Source: Phlebiopsis flavidoalba
Lineage: Eukaryota; Basidiomycota; Agaricomycetes; Polyporales; Phanerochaetaceae
DNA: 64,000 bases
Direction: 5' to 3'
NCBI GenBank assembly: GCA_035772785.1
Contig: JAOCPU010000049.1
Coordinates: 186,001-250,000 of the forward strand
Below, in pieces: positions 11,564 to 23,975 of the stretch (the stretch's first letter is position 1; every line of letters starts with the position of its first letter). The notes under the pieces are model-generated. The model made no database searches. It was not told where the DNA came from and saw nothing but the letters and a program-made list of their open reading frames with translations. Made by a program: the position numbers and the translations under genes.

Positions 11564-13617
11564 GAGGCGTGAGGCCCGAGGAGGAGGACGAAGAGTTAAG
11601 CCGTAACCACTCGCCTTGCCATCAGAGAGCTTGGCTGGACGGGAGGAGAGAACACTCCAGTATGCGGGCACGCGTATGATCTCGCACTAGCAACCACTTT
11701 TTTCTTTGGCTTTGTGCTATGACACAAGACCCATGCGAAATCACCCAAAACTCGACTGGGGGCGGGGTGGGCCCGCCGGCCAGCATCTTTTCAACACTCA
11801 AGTCATGGAGAAGAGATCTGGTACGGTGAATGCGCTGCCATCCCTTCTTACTCCAGGGTTTTGTTTTTTTTTTTCATCGTTGTATCGCTATCTTGTACGT
11901 ACATCCGCTCGGCGTTTCCGATTGTTTTTCTATGGCATGCTGCTTTATGTATTGCCTGCCGCTGGTAATATGTACGGGGCCCGATATCTTGACCGACTCT
12001 TGAGGCTTGTGCATTGAAACCCACGGTATTTCGCGCTAGACAAAAAATCGACCGGACTAGCTTCCCTCTTCACGTGAATGTGGGTCTTTTCTCAGCGCAT
12101 CCGGTCGTTGAGTCAGAGGCGCGCTTAACGCGTTGGATGTGATTTGCCCGCTACCTTCACAGCCCCACTTCACATCACGCGTTTTTTTGTCTCTGACAGA
12201 GTATCCGAAAAGAATTAGTGATGCGCTGTAAAACATGGGAGAGAGACCGTGAAACATATTGCCTCCCTAACAATCCCGGAGACCTCCCGCTTGTGCTACG
12301 TGAAGCGTTCTAGACAACGCTTCATTGCGGATTTGCTCCAATGTGAATTTTCATACGCGAGGTCTGTGTACCCACTTTTGAGTAGCAGTATGCTTATCTT
12401 TTGTATAGGAAGCTATCAATGCATAGCTCTTGCGTAAACTCCCTCACTTTCTCCAAACGACGGTCGGTGGCTTGCTAGCGCCGGTGACGGTATGTCTCCA
12501 TAGCTCGCACTGCGCGTGGATGGTTACTCATAGCACATAATTCATGCACCTAGATCCATACGTTTATCTATGGGATTTTAACCAGGACGATCTGATTAGA
12601 ACCTTCGTATGCGTTTCGCGGTTCCTAGGGGTAAGTCATCCCAGACCTCACAGTGTATACGTACTATAGCCCGGGATGACCATGCTTAGTTACGAGTGAC
12701 GTGGCAGGAGAACATTTTTGCTTTGGAGTTTGCAACTTCGAGGCAACAGCTATTACTCGTGAGTGGTCCGTATTGCCCTGGCGGAATACTCAATCGCTGA
12801 TCGCTCAATAGAGGAGACACAGACTGTATGATATATCGTTATGACACATGAATTCGTCGCCTATCTGCGTCATTGACGAGCCCTGTTACAACGTTACATG
12901 ACAACGCAGGTTCATATGCGAACGCACGAGGTGAGACTGCACATCACCGAGCTAGGTGTAATACTAAAGAAAACAGGATAACATTCGCTCCATTTCGTGC
13001 CATCACAGAGGTTAGACGACGTGTTTCTCAAGCGCCAGGTACGCTCACTCAAAGATTATTATTTCCAAGAAGTTGACACCCAGTGACACAGTGAGAGTGA
13101 AGATGGTAAATTGCTACTTCACGACGGACGGGCGAGTAATTCTATGACCAAGGCGCAGACAACTCTCCAGAATGCTTCCGAGTTTGCCGGAGCTCAGTTA
13201 CCATCCGACTATTCCTCATCTGTTTGTCACCGGGGACAAGGCGGGCTGTGTGCCCATCTTCGTGACATCCGGATGACTATTTGGACCTGTCGTCGTCGAG
13301 AACAAATGACGGTATCGTGCACACAGTGCGTGAAAATATTCACCTTGCTGCATAGTTAGAAGCGTCGGCTTACAAATCTTATCTCCCAAGTACACCGTCC
13401 CACAAACTCTCTCGAAAACCTTCTGTCGGCCATCTCTGCCACAAGCCGAGATCAGCAGCTTGACGTTTGATCGCAACGGTACGCTTGTCTTAACTGCTAT
13501 TGTGATAGCTTTCTGACTCAAAGGACAGGCTCGAAGCTAGCCATAACATTTTCTGGGATACTTGCCGACGATATACAGCAATATCGGACTCGCTTCCTGT
13601 GGCTGTTTTTTGTTCTG
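11564..13617. other. Stretch without a recognisable gene
   Basis: The first 400 bp are T-rich (a run of ten T at about 11866) and probably include the RPS19 3' UTR. From about 12400 on, no ORF with a known motif, no repeat and no transposon signature is visible. Confidence 0.45.
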
Positions 13618-14373
13618 GTGATGTTCAAACAGACGGCAATGGGTTGCCAATTGGCGAACGCTCGTATTCCAATTGCTGCACAATCAACGGTACGTACCTG
13701 TCATCCACCAGTACGGCTCACATCCGCTGATTGTCTCTCGCCTACCCGTAGCAACCGGTTCATTTGGGGGAACCTGGTCTTGATAAACGACGACTATTAC
13801 GCAGCGGCTCTGACGACTTTCGGGGTTATGTTTGGAAATTACCACCTGTATCTGAGCTCGCGGCGTACAACGTCAAGTGATAACGGCTCAAAGTGGGCCA
13901 CAACACCCATGAGGGAAGAGATTTCGTTGGTTAGCCAGTCCGTTCCTAATACTTGGAATGCCAACTGACTCATTGACGTAGCGTTTCACGGATAATCTGA
14001 GCAACGAGCGATACCTGCCCTCATTTAGGAACTACCCGCGGCCACACTGCCGCTTAGGCGGCGAGCTAGACTCCACGCCTGCGAACAATAACTGTCTCAT
14101 CTCGCTGTCTTTTTAGGGGCACGAGAATCGAGTCGTGAACTCGGCGCTTTGGCCCCACGCATTGGCGCCGTACTTTGTTACCGAAGGCGTCGAGCGTCAC
14201 TTCATCATTGGCTTTCATAGCGCGTACATCCCGAACATCCGCCCTGTGGCGTCGACCTCGTAATTCACGACGGGACGACGTCCCCGCGCCCTGCCTGGTC
14301 CGAATACGTGCAGACCGGCGGCGGAATGATTCGAGCGCTTACACATGGACCGAGAAGAAGGACGCAAGATGAC
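13618..14373 (+). other. Possible unrecognised multi-exon gene
   Basis: An open frame from 13618 meets a well-formed 62 bp candidate intron (gtacgtacct...cccgtag, about 13690-13751). A second acceptor, tgtctttttag, at about 14116 precedes a run that reads as protein in two adjoining frames: NSALWPHALAPYFVTEGVER and HFIIGFHSAYIPNIRPVAS, then LVIHDGTTSPRPAWSEYV. The spliced frame after the first intron breaks within 40 codons. No family is recognised. The intron signals and the later runs make a real but error-laden gene possible, not shown. Confidence 0.22.
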
Positions 14374-15425
14374 AACGATGGATATGGGACACTATTGCGC
14401 TGTTCGACGAGTGATTATCATTATTTTTCTGGCCTGACCTAGTTGACATCGGCCATCATCAGGATACTGCGGAGCGAAGGCTCAATGGATAGTCTATTGC
14501 GTCTCGCAGGTGGTCTCCCGACCTAGACGAAGAAATTGCGGAAGAAGCCTGAAGAGATTCGCTCCCTAATCCATCTCCAGTGGCTCTGTAGCCTTGGAAA
14601 CAATTGCAGCGGTCCTACATATGATCAAAGCCACAGGTGTGTAGGGACATGTTTCCGGAAGGCCTTCAGCACTCACCTTTTGGTGTCGTATCCGAGTCGG
14701 AACTGACAAGCAGCCTACCACGTGGTCGCATCAACGAAGCTCGCTGGTGGGAGGGGTGCGCCCTGCCCCGCAATTTTTTCTAAACTTCGTCCGAGCAGGA
14801 AAAAATGATGATACATCCATTTTGGCTGTAATATCGATGGACATGCCCAGTGGGATATGCCATACGAGCCCCTATTGTTTGGCTTGAACTCACTCTCCAT
14901 AGTGGCGTGTCGGTGACGCCGGCGTCTGTGTTGACATGCCACTTTGGAGCCTCCCCTTCCTCGTTGTGTGCGCATTCGCTGGCGTTTGATTAGCTCTGAG
15001 CGCCTGCAAATCGCAATACAATTGTTGTATTACCTTTATACCATCGCAGCAGAGTGAAGTGTCCAGGGGAGTGACAGTGACACGCAGCAGTTGGGTCTGT
15101 TAGGCATCAGGCGGAGCCCGCCCTCAACACAATAAGGAATTCCGGGTGTGGGCCACGGACGCGCTACGTCCTTACGCGACACTCCCATCGCTAAGAAGGG
15201 CGCCCGTCCGATTTTTGTGTGCGCATCTGAGCAAAGTGAAGCCCGGCCTGCCCGTCGCATGGGGGGCCGCCTGTGGCCCTCGTTATATAGAGCAAGGACC
15301 CGATTGCTTTCGCTCGTCGACACCCCATAACTTTATCCCACGCACTACCGACGTCCCTGCACGGACGCCTAACTCCTCGAAAGCACCCACACTCTTTCGT
15401 TCGCATACTCTACGACCTTTTTAAC
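14374..15425. other. Intergenic stretch upstream of the small orphan gene
   Basis: No supported gene. Short ORFs on both strands at 15036-15420 overlap each other and look like chance. The last 100 bp are C/T-rich (ctcctcgaaagc, ctctttcgttcgc) and may be the leader of the gene starting at 15426. Confidence 0.4.
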
Positions 15426-15935
15426 ATGGACGACTTCTCTACCTGCATCTCCTTCGAAGATCGCGCGGTGTCTGATGATGCTGGCCTCATCGACATCCCG
15501 ACCGACTTTGAACACCCAGGGACCAACGCAGACACAGGGTGGACAGTGGGAGATCGTGAACTGCGTAATAGCATGACATCTGCCATACAGTGAGTTATTC
15601 TGGTGGTGTTTAAAACACTTTAACCATACTAACCGGGAATACAGCTATGCACTAGCTGCACTCCTGGCAATCACTCGTCATACGTTACAATTCAGCGATA
15701 CCTCCTCCTCCTCCTCCCACGAAACACAACAATCAGTCGTCATGTATGTTTACGCTGCGATAGACGCGGCAATGGACTCTATATTGTGTGTCAGTTAGAT
15801 GAACACGCGACTTCGGTAAGTCACGAGCCTGTCTTGCAAGATCTCGCCCGCGAAGTCACTCATCTGGGTCTCTCGCCAGGACGCTACATCCCACTTGACC
15901 CCAACCCCAACCTTCTTTTATCTACGTCGCATTAA
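15426..15935 (+). CDS. Small orphan protein, three exons
   Basis: ATG at 15426 opens MDDFSTCISFEDRAVSDDAG. Exon 1 (15426-15589) ends at a strong donor. The intron at 15590-15644 (gtgagt, branch-like ctaac, acag) joins the codon exactly, giving HYALAALLAITRHTLQFSD and a run of five Ser. A second intron, gtatgt...gtgtcag (about 51 bp, near 15743-15793), is followed by QLDEHATSVSHEPVLQDLAR, EVTHLGLSPGRYIPLDPNPN and a TAA at 15935. The third exon is one base out of phase with the second under this splice, so one base is probably missing or extra. If the second intron is not used, the frame stops at 15798 after 105 residues. The protein is acidic at the N terminus, about 135 residues, with no domain I recognise. 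It has no partner gene nearby. Confidence 0.55.
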
Positions 15936-18020
15936 ATTAGTCGAAACTAGTAGTATACCCAGGATTCGGAACGCACTTCCGGCCGCTTATGCGGCGCGAC
16001 TACGATTAACCAGCGGCATTTTGTACTTGTATACAAGTCAGTTCGAGAATGGACGACCATAAACGGAAACGCGCACCTAAGCTCCCATAGCAGTGAGAAC
16101 AGCTCAGACTGCGATTCAACCAGGTGAAGTGCGAAAGAGCATATTGTCATTTCCAGAGTGATTGAGCTCGGTTCGTTGGTAGGCTCGACGTGAACAGCAC
16201 CGGGTTCGGTCGATAGAAAAAGATTTGGGAGCGCCCCTTCCGCGACGTCGTTAAAAGATAGTGTAGAGCAGTGATGCCAAGCCCGTTCTGGAGTGGAAGG
16301 CTTCCGCAGTGAACTAACGAAGATTTGTAAGGAGGAGCGGCGAAGTTGTGCAAATTTTCCGTACTCACCGGGTCTGCAGCAAACAGTCGTGGCCGCTGTA
16401 AGTCTGGGGCCAAGGCGCGGATGGACAGGTGGACCTGCTTTCCTGGTGTTCGACGGTGCTGAAATTTGGCGCATCATGTGCTAAGCGTCCGGCTTTTCCA
16501 CCATTCAACAAGGGATATGGTCGCCTCTCCACTAAGCAGCCAAGGTTATGAGTACATTGCAACTGCATCGACTCGTGCTTTTTACCTGCCTTGTCAACCC
16601 AGCGTTTCAACGTCAAGCAGTAGTAGCCCACAATTGATACTCACCACACGCCATGTCAAAGACATTCATTCCATCGCGTGCAATGCGGTCACCTTCCATG
16701 TCACATTAGCCTGAAGGAAGACACCAATCGGTGTCGAGGGGGGTTGCAGCCAGGATACTTACGCACCTATTAAGCCAGTGGAACAGGACACTCTTCACGC
16801 CAGGAAAATGGGGATTCCTGTACGTTCCCCCCGACTTGTCCGATAGTACTTAAAGCGTCTACGTTGTTGAGTTGCGTATGAAAGCAGTACATCTCTCCCA
16901 TACCTCTTCTACACCATGTTCCGAATAATTGTCTCGCATAGAATGTTTGAGAATTCCTTGGGTCACATCCCGGCTTCCCGCGCCGACATAGTAGTGTAGC
17001 CTTGTCTGGACAACTGATTGACGTATTTGATGCTTTACTTTGAAGCGAGAATATGTAACGAGCCGACCGGTGAAGATGACACAGTGAGGAAAGAACACGA
17101 GCAGAACTTGTGCCGCGGCTTGTGCACAATGCGAGCAAGCGCCACGAAGGTGTTGCCACGAATGGCAGTTGAATCCCACGCTTCCTTTCATTAGAAAATT
17201 CAAGAAGCCTTCGACAGGACTCAATACGCATTTCGGGTACCATTTCAGCTTGCATACGTGCATATGGTAGAAAACACTCTGATCAGACATCATGTAGAGT
17301 GGGATGACCATTTTACTAGGGGCGTTCAATGCGGGAAAGGGCGCATCTCTTCACTTAACAAGAAAGAGGCGGGATTAGGTAATGCGCGCTTGCAAGGGTT
17401 GCGTGTCCATTGCCGGCTTGAGCGGTTTCCCGGTCCATCGGGAATTGCGAGGCCTGCTGGGCAGGCGTTGTTGTGTTTTATACCGCTGCGCGAGTCAGTC
17501 TCCTTGACGCGGACATCAATGGAGAGCACTTAGTCAGTCGAGTGCGAACGTCGCTCGAGCCTACGTACACAACCCACGGCACTCTCTGCTGTCTCTGCCG
17601 ACTACTGCTTACCGCAACATTTTCTCAGGAGACTCGCTGGAATTTTGGCGGTTGGGAGTGCACGGTACCGTGAATATGACTCGGAACACTACATACACCA
17701 CTACCGGCAAATGAGGATGTTCCTTTCGAAGAAGGCCCCAACACCAGGTCAATTTACGATTCCGCCGGTTCTGCAGATCCCGGAGGCTTCGATGGTTCCA
17801 TATATGGCTCGAACCGCACCACTATGGGTAAGATTTGCCGCAAATCGCGGACAATCTTCATACAAAATTACACACCCGTGCACCGATGAAGAGCCCATTG
17901 CCGATATAGACGACTACGTCACACACAACGCATTCTGTGCCGCAGCCGCGCGACGCGTATGTCCTTCCGCCCCCTCTACGATGTGGGAACTGGCCCGCGA
18001 GCGAGGTACCTGTGGGAAGG
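15936..18020. other. Intergenic stretch with unsupported ORFs
   Basis: Minus-strand ORFs at 15947-16477 (176 codons) and 16770-17329 (about 160 codons, in two overlapping frames) are long for this base composition. They show no domain, no clear introns and no codon bias I can judge. The right end leads into the promoter of the aryl-alcohol dehydrogenase gene. Confidence 0.35.
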
Positions 18021-18028
18021 TATATATA
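18021..18028 (+). promoter_or_regulatory. TATA box of AAD copy 1
   Basis: TATATATA lies about 120 bp upstream of the ATG at 18144, followed by a CA/CT-rich leader. Confidence 0.6.
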
Positions 18029-18143
18029 CAGTCCCCTGCGGACCGTTGTCTTCCCAAACACAAATCGCCTTCCCAAACACAATCACTCCCATCCTCACTC
18101 AATCAGTCCCACTCTAACTTTCCAACTCTGGGGGGGTTTGACA

Positions 18144-19557
18144 ATGTCGGCCTTTGCACCTCCCCCCGAGCCCAAGACCAAGCTCGGTCGTCACAGAGCC
18201 CTTGCGTCTCGTGCCGGAATCCATGTCTCGCCCATCCAGCTCGGTGCCATGAGCATCGGTGACAAGTGGTCCGAGTTCGGAATGGGCTCCATGGACAAGG
18301 AGAGCAGCTTCAAGTTGCTCGCACGCGTTCTACGAAGCCGGCGGTAACTTCATTGACACCGCCAACAACTAGTGAGTTTGCGACTGATCAAGCTTCCGGT
18401 CGGTGTAGCTAACGACCACACAGCCAGGATGATGAGCTCTGAAGAATTCATCGGCGAGTGGATGGAAGCTCGCGGAATCAGGAAGGAGCTCATCATTGCT
18501 ACCAAGGTATGTTTCTGGCACCCTTCATGATATCTTGGCACACACATTGACACTGTTTTCCAGTTTACCACCGACTACAGGCGCGGCAAGCCCGGTCAGC
18601 ACAGTGCCTACGTGGGGGCAACAACTTCAAGTCGATGCACAACTCCGTGACGGGACTCGCTCGCGAAGCTGCGTACAGACTACATCGACATCCTTTACGT
18701 GCACTGGTGGGACTACACCACCTCCGTCGAGGAGGTCATGGACGCGCTGCACACGCTCGTTATGCAGGGCAAGGTCCTCTACCTCGGCATCTCCGACACG
18801 CCCCGCGTGGATCGTGTCAAAGGCGAACAACTACGCGCGCATGAGCGGCAAGACGCCGTTCGTGATCTACCAGGGCATGTGGAGCATCATGCACCGCGAC
18901 TTTGAGCCGCGAACATCCTCCCCATGGCCTGTCTCGGAGGGCATGGCCACCCTTTACTCGCGCCTTAGACATATGTGGAACGTGCTCGTGCGGCGGGCAA
19001 GATCCGCACGGTATAACGCGGAGGAGCAGAAGCGCATCGACGGAGCGGGCGAGGGCGGTCGCTCGATCTTCGTTGGCGACTGGAAGCGCACGCCCGAGGA
19101 GCGCGCCGTCTGCCTCGAGCTCTCGAGCGCATCGCGAAGGAAATCGGCGCGGAGCATATCGACCTGCTGGTGAGATTCGACCGCCCAGTCTTGTCCTTCT
19201 CATGCAGGATTTGACGCGATGCCTATAGTTGCGATCGCGTGGATCATGCACAAGGCCCCGTATGTCTTCCCCATCGTCGGTGGCCGCAAGATCGAGCACC
19301 TGCACCAGAACATTGAGGCCGCTGTCGATCTCGCTCACGCCTGAGCAGGTCAAGGCGCTCGACAACATCGTTCCGTCAAGAAGGGCTTCCCTTTCGACCA
19401 CTTCGTACGTGCCCACCCTCTACTTGTTTCTTTCTGATGCTCATACATGTCTGATGCAGGGTGACGGTACGGAGTACAACTTCCTCTACTAACTACGGCA
19501 GGCCACTTTGACCGGTGGCCGGTCGCGCAACCTATCCGCCCTGCGCAACCCCAGTAG
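18144..19557 (+). CDS. AAD: Aryl-alcohol dehydrogenase, aldo-keto reductase (AAD copy 1)
   Basis: This is an NADPH-dependent aldo-keto reductase of the yeast Aad14 / white-rot aryl-alcohol dehydrogenase type (AKR9), which interconverts aromatic aldehydes and alcohols in the cytosol. [20 protein letters not shown] and [20 protein letters not shown] open the protein. Later come FIDTAN (catalytic Asp), [21 protein letters not shown] (catalytic Lys), [20 protein letters not shown] (catalytic His), [82 protein letters not shown] and the end [13 protein letters not shown]. Introns are clear at 18372-18423, 18508-18563, 19170-19228 and 19405-19459. Several single-base frame changes occur (about 18320, 18605, 18650, 18815, 18935-19020). 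A close paralogue lies at 44994-46490 on the other strand. The substrate is inferred from the family. Confidence 0.94.
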
Positions 19558-19837
19558 AGGATATGAATGGAAATGTACATTAGCCCTTGTATAATCTCTA
19601 GCCTTTGTATATTGACGTCCATCCAAAACCTACTTTTCAGTTCTATCAGCTTTGAGTGCACACACTGGGATCAGTCAGGGTAAATCGCGCTTCTGATTCG
19701 CGTTATATTCTAGAAGTACAACAGCAAGTCCTTATAATCTTGAGTCCAGTCCAAATGTGCCTGTCGTTCATAAAAAATTGTACACCACTCTCACAGTCTA
19801 CTCTTCACCGCACCGCCGTGCCAGAGGACACGGGGGT

Positions 19838-21470
19838 TCAGTTCGTCTCCGCATCAGTGAAGGCAGTAGTAGCCAGCCCAACCTGGGCGTTGCCAGTGTC
19901 AAAGACGCTGTAGAAAACGCTGCAAGAACGTGAACCCATCTGCAAAAGGGTTTGGTCCCAGCAGCGGGGAGAGCGGCCAAAGTGAAATGAGTAGACGTAC
20001 TGATAAAGTCGAGGCCTTGGCCGCTGGGGGGCCTGCCGAGGTCAGAGACGACGAGGTAGATGCTGCCCTCGTCGCCGCCGAGCTGAGAGTTCTGGTCGCC
20101 TCAATTTGAGGCCAGATCTGCGCGTTGGCTGTCAACTCGTAGCTCACGCCACCTGCACAAGCGTAATCAGTCCCTTCAATTGCAGTGCGAAGTCGCAGGG
20201 TTGCTCACCAATGTTGAAGAACAGCGACTGAAGGTTCTCGAATTGCGACTCGGAGAGCTTGAGCAGACCGGTGGTCTGGTCCATCGTCGCGCCCGTCGCC
20301 TTCTGGTACTTCTGGAACGCGTCGGTCGCGATCAGGACGAGGGTGGTGCCGGTGTCGACGATGCCGGCGGTGTTGCTCAGGATTGATTCACCGTCGCTGC
20401 CGTACGAGACATCCTGGTCAATGCCCCAGTAGTTGCTCGCGGGCGAGGTGGACGTGATGGGCACAAAGTTCACGTCTCCCGTAGTCCTATAAACAAGTGC
20501 CAGAGTCAGCAACACGCTCAACTGAGTGAGCTTTGTGGAACGCACTTGGCAGTGTCGACTCCTCCAAAGTCCAATTCACCGTTGAGGTCACCCGAGCCGG
20601 TGGTAGGCTGGTAGAAGATTCCAAGGGTGTCCTGGGCGATGGTACCCTGCGAGAAGAGGTTGTCGGTGACCGTAGGGACGGTCTCACCCGCTGGACACGG
20701 TACCCTGCGTCAGGTCGACGGGGCCCACACCGAGGATACCATCTAATCGTCGAAGCCCGTTGCGCTCGAAGCGACGCCAATGGACTGGCTCTGAATGACA
20801 AGCTCGGGCGAGAGGGTCACGGTATCGGTGACTGACAAGATTATCAATGTCATGTCAAAGGTGAACTGATACGAGCGTGCACTCACACTCAGTACCAGAG
20901 AACTGGCCAGAGCCGTAGCTCACATTCTGTCACCAAGTCATAAATACAAACTCCCGTGAGGACGGGTAGAGTAGTGTACGTACCACGGTAGCACCAGTGG
21001 ACTTGCTAGTGCTGGGTCTGGACATACTTCTGGCCTGCACCAACCCAGGTATTGGAGCTGCCTGAAGAGAGTAGATGACGTGAGCATCATGATATCCAAC
21101 GAAAACGATAAACCTTGATTACCAGTGTCAATGAGAAGTGTGTAGGAAGTGGCAGGGCTGCCAACGCCCACGGACGCGGTGTAGGTAACACCAGCGTCGG
21201 TGACATCGACACCCGCATCAGACGAAGAGGTGGGCGGCGCAGTGCCGGAGCCTGCGCCAGTTCCAGTAGATCCACCTCCAGAGCCATGGCCGTGGTGGTG
21301 GCCATGTTGGCGGCCGCGACTACGAAGTTGATGGACACCGATGGGGCCGTGGGGGCGCATGCCGGCGAGGACCTTCTGGGCCCTAGCTCTGTCGCGGGCT
21401 ACGATGTCTTTGCCCCTGACGGCCGACGACCGATATGCGGGCAACAAACGGAACTGAGTCTGAGAGACAT
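19838..21470 (-). CDS. Secreted aspartic protease, pepsin family A1
   Basis: This is a pepsin-like endopeptidase, probably secreted or vacuolar. ATG at 21470 (MSLRLSSV) opens a short leader followed by a basic propeptide (VRGKDIVARDRARAQKVLAG). A His/Gly/Ser-rich linker (HGHHHGHGSGGGSTGTGAGS) precedes the mature part. The first active site reads TLLIDTG, with the frame changing right after it (SSNTW expected). The second half has TGDVNFVPITSTSPASNYWG, the second active site GIVDTGTTLVLI, and QKYQKATGATMDQTTGLLKL. The end FDTGNAQVGLATTAFTDAET is spliced together from frames, with a stop at 19838. Both catalytic Asp residues are present. Several introns of 50-70 bp fall at about 19905-19990, 20140-20210, 20480-20545 and 20840-20940. 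The gene is convergent with AAD copy 1, 280 bp apart. Confidence 0.92.
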
Positions 21471-21556
21471 GATGTCAAGAGTTGCTGAGTAGTGGTGATT
21501 GAGCTGTGGGGAGTGTGGGGGGGAGCTCTGGGGAAGGAGAACGTACTATGGGGACG

Positions 21557-21565
21557 CTTTATATG
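21557..21565 (-). promoter_or_regulatory. TATA box of the aspartic protease gene
   Basis: CATATAAAG on the minus strand lies about 90 bp upstream of the ATG at 21470. Confidence 0.6.
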
Positions 21566-23975
21566 CCTCGCGAGGAAGCCATGGGTGCCCACATTCGCGC
21601 ATTCTGGCACAACTCTTGTTGTGTGACAAGCCACTGATGGACGGTTGTGCGCGAACACGGCTGCGGTGACACGCACTGGCTGTGGCAGGAAGCTCGAGGC
21701 TTGCATTGGGTGGAAAGAATGCGTCATCGCCACTCGAAGGCCCAGAGGAGAAGCGGAGACCGACCCATCCGAGGGACCAGAAGCTGCAAAAAATAGCTTC
21801 AGGTCTGCCCGTCATGGAGATAAAAGTCCCAATGGCCCGGATGCGGAAGGGTCTTCACATCACTCAATATCTGCTTGATGAGAGGAGATGCATCATGCAG
21901 CTGCATGCTTGGAAGACCTCGGTTTCTAGAGAGCTACCAGACAGAGTCATGTGCTCTGCGAGCAAAGCAATGTCAAGTGGGTCATCGCTTGCATGTCAGT
22001 GGGGGCTTCGACGCAGCGCCCCTCTGAGATCCCCTGTCGTCTTCTCTCGCCTTCGCCTGGTATGTCCGACACGAAGCCAGGCACATCATCCCAGGTGGAT
22101 AAGGTGGGCCACCTCCTGCTGTTGCGACATCCCAGGAGGCGGTGAGCATGAGCTGAGAGGAGTGGGTCGTGGAACAGGAGAACGAGCTTCTTGAACATGT
22201 GCAAGTGGCATCCGTGAGGAACCCGGCGGCTCCGAGCCCTCTTATCTTCTACTGTTGCCTTTCTGGGATATCGTGGGGCGGGCAAACCCAAAAGTCGGCC
22301 CCGATCATAACCCAATCAGTCACTTCCGTTCAGCGACTCAAAGGGATTGACGTCCCAAGCTGCAGCTCTTTCTTGTGTTTTCTGTGACGCCCAGATTATT
22401 CGCATCGTAGGGTATGGTAAGTGCTTTCGAAAGAGAGCTCGAGAACTACCTAACACCCAAATTGTTCACAGTATGTTTTGTAGATTTGATATGCCACTGG
22501 GACCAATTCTCCGAAATCTGCCTTGTGCGTTCCGCAGGTTGTTCAGCTGCTTCTGACGGACCACGCCAGTATGGTGAACCCATCAACGTACATGACAGAC
22601 CGTGCGCATTGGATCTCACCACTTCTTGGTAGTAGGAAACAGCCCAAAGACAGCGCCGTCGGTGAGTTCGTAGTGGCGATTCAAAAGTGCGAGACACGAG
22701 GCTCCTTTGGATGTCTACAATGCAATGCAGGCTAGCTTCGCCATCGAGCATGTGAACATCGACATCTATCGTTGTCTCAAATTCCTCGGACTAGAGTATG
22801 GACCGACAGATGTTGTGGAGAAGGAATTTCTCAACTTCGGTTCCATTCCAGACGCTCGATCTTGCGTCCATGGCGCATGTATCAGGACCGTACAGCCTGA
22901 TAGTGCTGCTTTGTCTACACCTCAAGTGGGTTCATGTGCTGAGATATATCTCATTTCACCTGTAGGATGCATTTTGTCAGAGTGATATCGACGCTAGACT
23001 TCGTCGGAAAGCTCCTTGACAACCCCGAGAAGTCTTTTCACATTTGCTCTTCAAAGAAAGACATATATCCAACAACCGTGACGCAACCGTGCTCTGGATG
23101 AATTACCCCATGCGAGCTGACATCATGCGCACCCGGCGCATACACCCTCGGTAGATCCAGATACCGCCAGCGGCTCCTTTCCCCATTCATGTACCTTTTC
23201 CCAGCGCCACAACGCCTTCGTATATGCTTCCAAGGCAGGGCGAAGATACCAATTCAACAGGTGGCGCCGTGATGACGGATCCCTGTTGATATCCATCCCT
23301 CGTACGCCGGGCTAGTGCTCTCTAGGTAGAACATTTGTTGTTGCATAGAACCATGGCTTATCACAATTTAAAGTGATAGGCTTCTGCTCGTTCAGAGCAC
23401 GTTCACACACGGCAGGCACTCTCCAGGGGAACGAGTTCTAGTGGACGGGGTACTGCTTCCTGTTTGGTGATCCACGAACCAGTATGTGTCTCTCAACGTC
23501 TAGGCCAACTCGCCGTACATAGCTTCTCGTACAGATGAGTTGCATCATCATCACTCGTCCAAGTGTAGTGTATGGTTGTGAGATGCATTGAGCTTACAGT
23601 CCAAGAATCATATTGTACAATACATTAGGAGCACAGAATAATGGTACAATGTTAGGTGATAAACGTAAAGTTAGAGTTGGTCGAACCAGGGGCGTCATAC
23701 TTATGACATTTCCTAGTGCCGGTGGTGGTGGTGACGATGATGACGACTTGTCTGTGGTAGCCGTCACGAGGAACGTACGGATCATCATATGCATAACGAT
23801 GGCTATGATGAGCAGCAGGCAACGCTCCCATCTACAATGCGACCACGTTAGAAGGCGCGTTGTGTTTCAAGAGAAACACACGTACCCATCTCTGTTCCCC
23901 CGCGCGCCATCATCGCCGGGTCGAGCCTACCATACCCCGCAATCATTTCTGCCCCGCCTACGCACAACATAAGCT
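21566..23975. other. Stretch without a supported gene
   Basis: ORFs at 21682-22194 (+), 21947-22315 (-), 22414-22632 (+) and 22707-22985 (+) have no motif I recognise. The last (with FLGLEYGPTDVVEKEFLNFG) reads most like protein but lacks supported neighbours or introns. Short GGT/GAT and GATGATGACGAC runs occur at 23715-23750. Confidence 0.35.

Noticed and set aside
15947..16477. Minus-strand ORF of 176 codons
   Set aside because: No motif, no homologous feel and no flanking gene structure; kept only as an unsupported ORF.
16770..17329. Two overlapping minus-strand ORFs of about 160 codons
   Set aside because: They are long for the composition but have no domain or introns and support each other's absence as coding; not called as genes.
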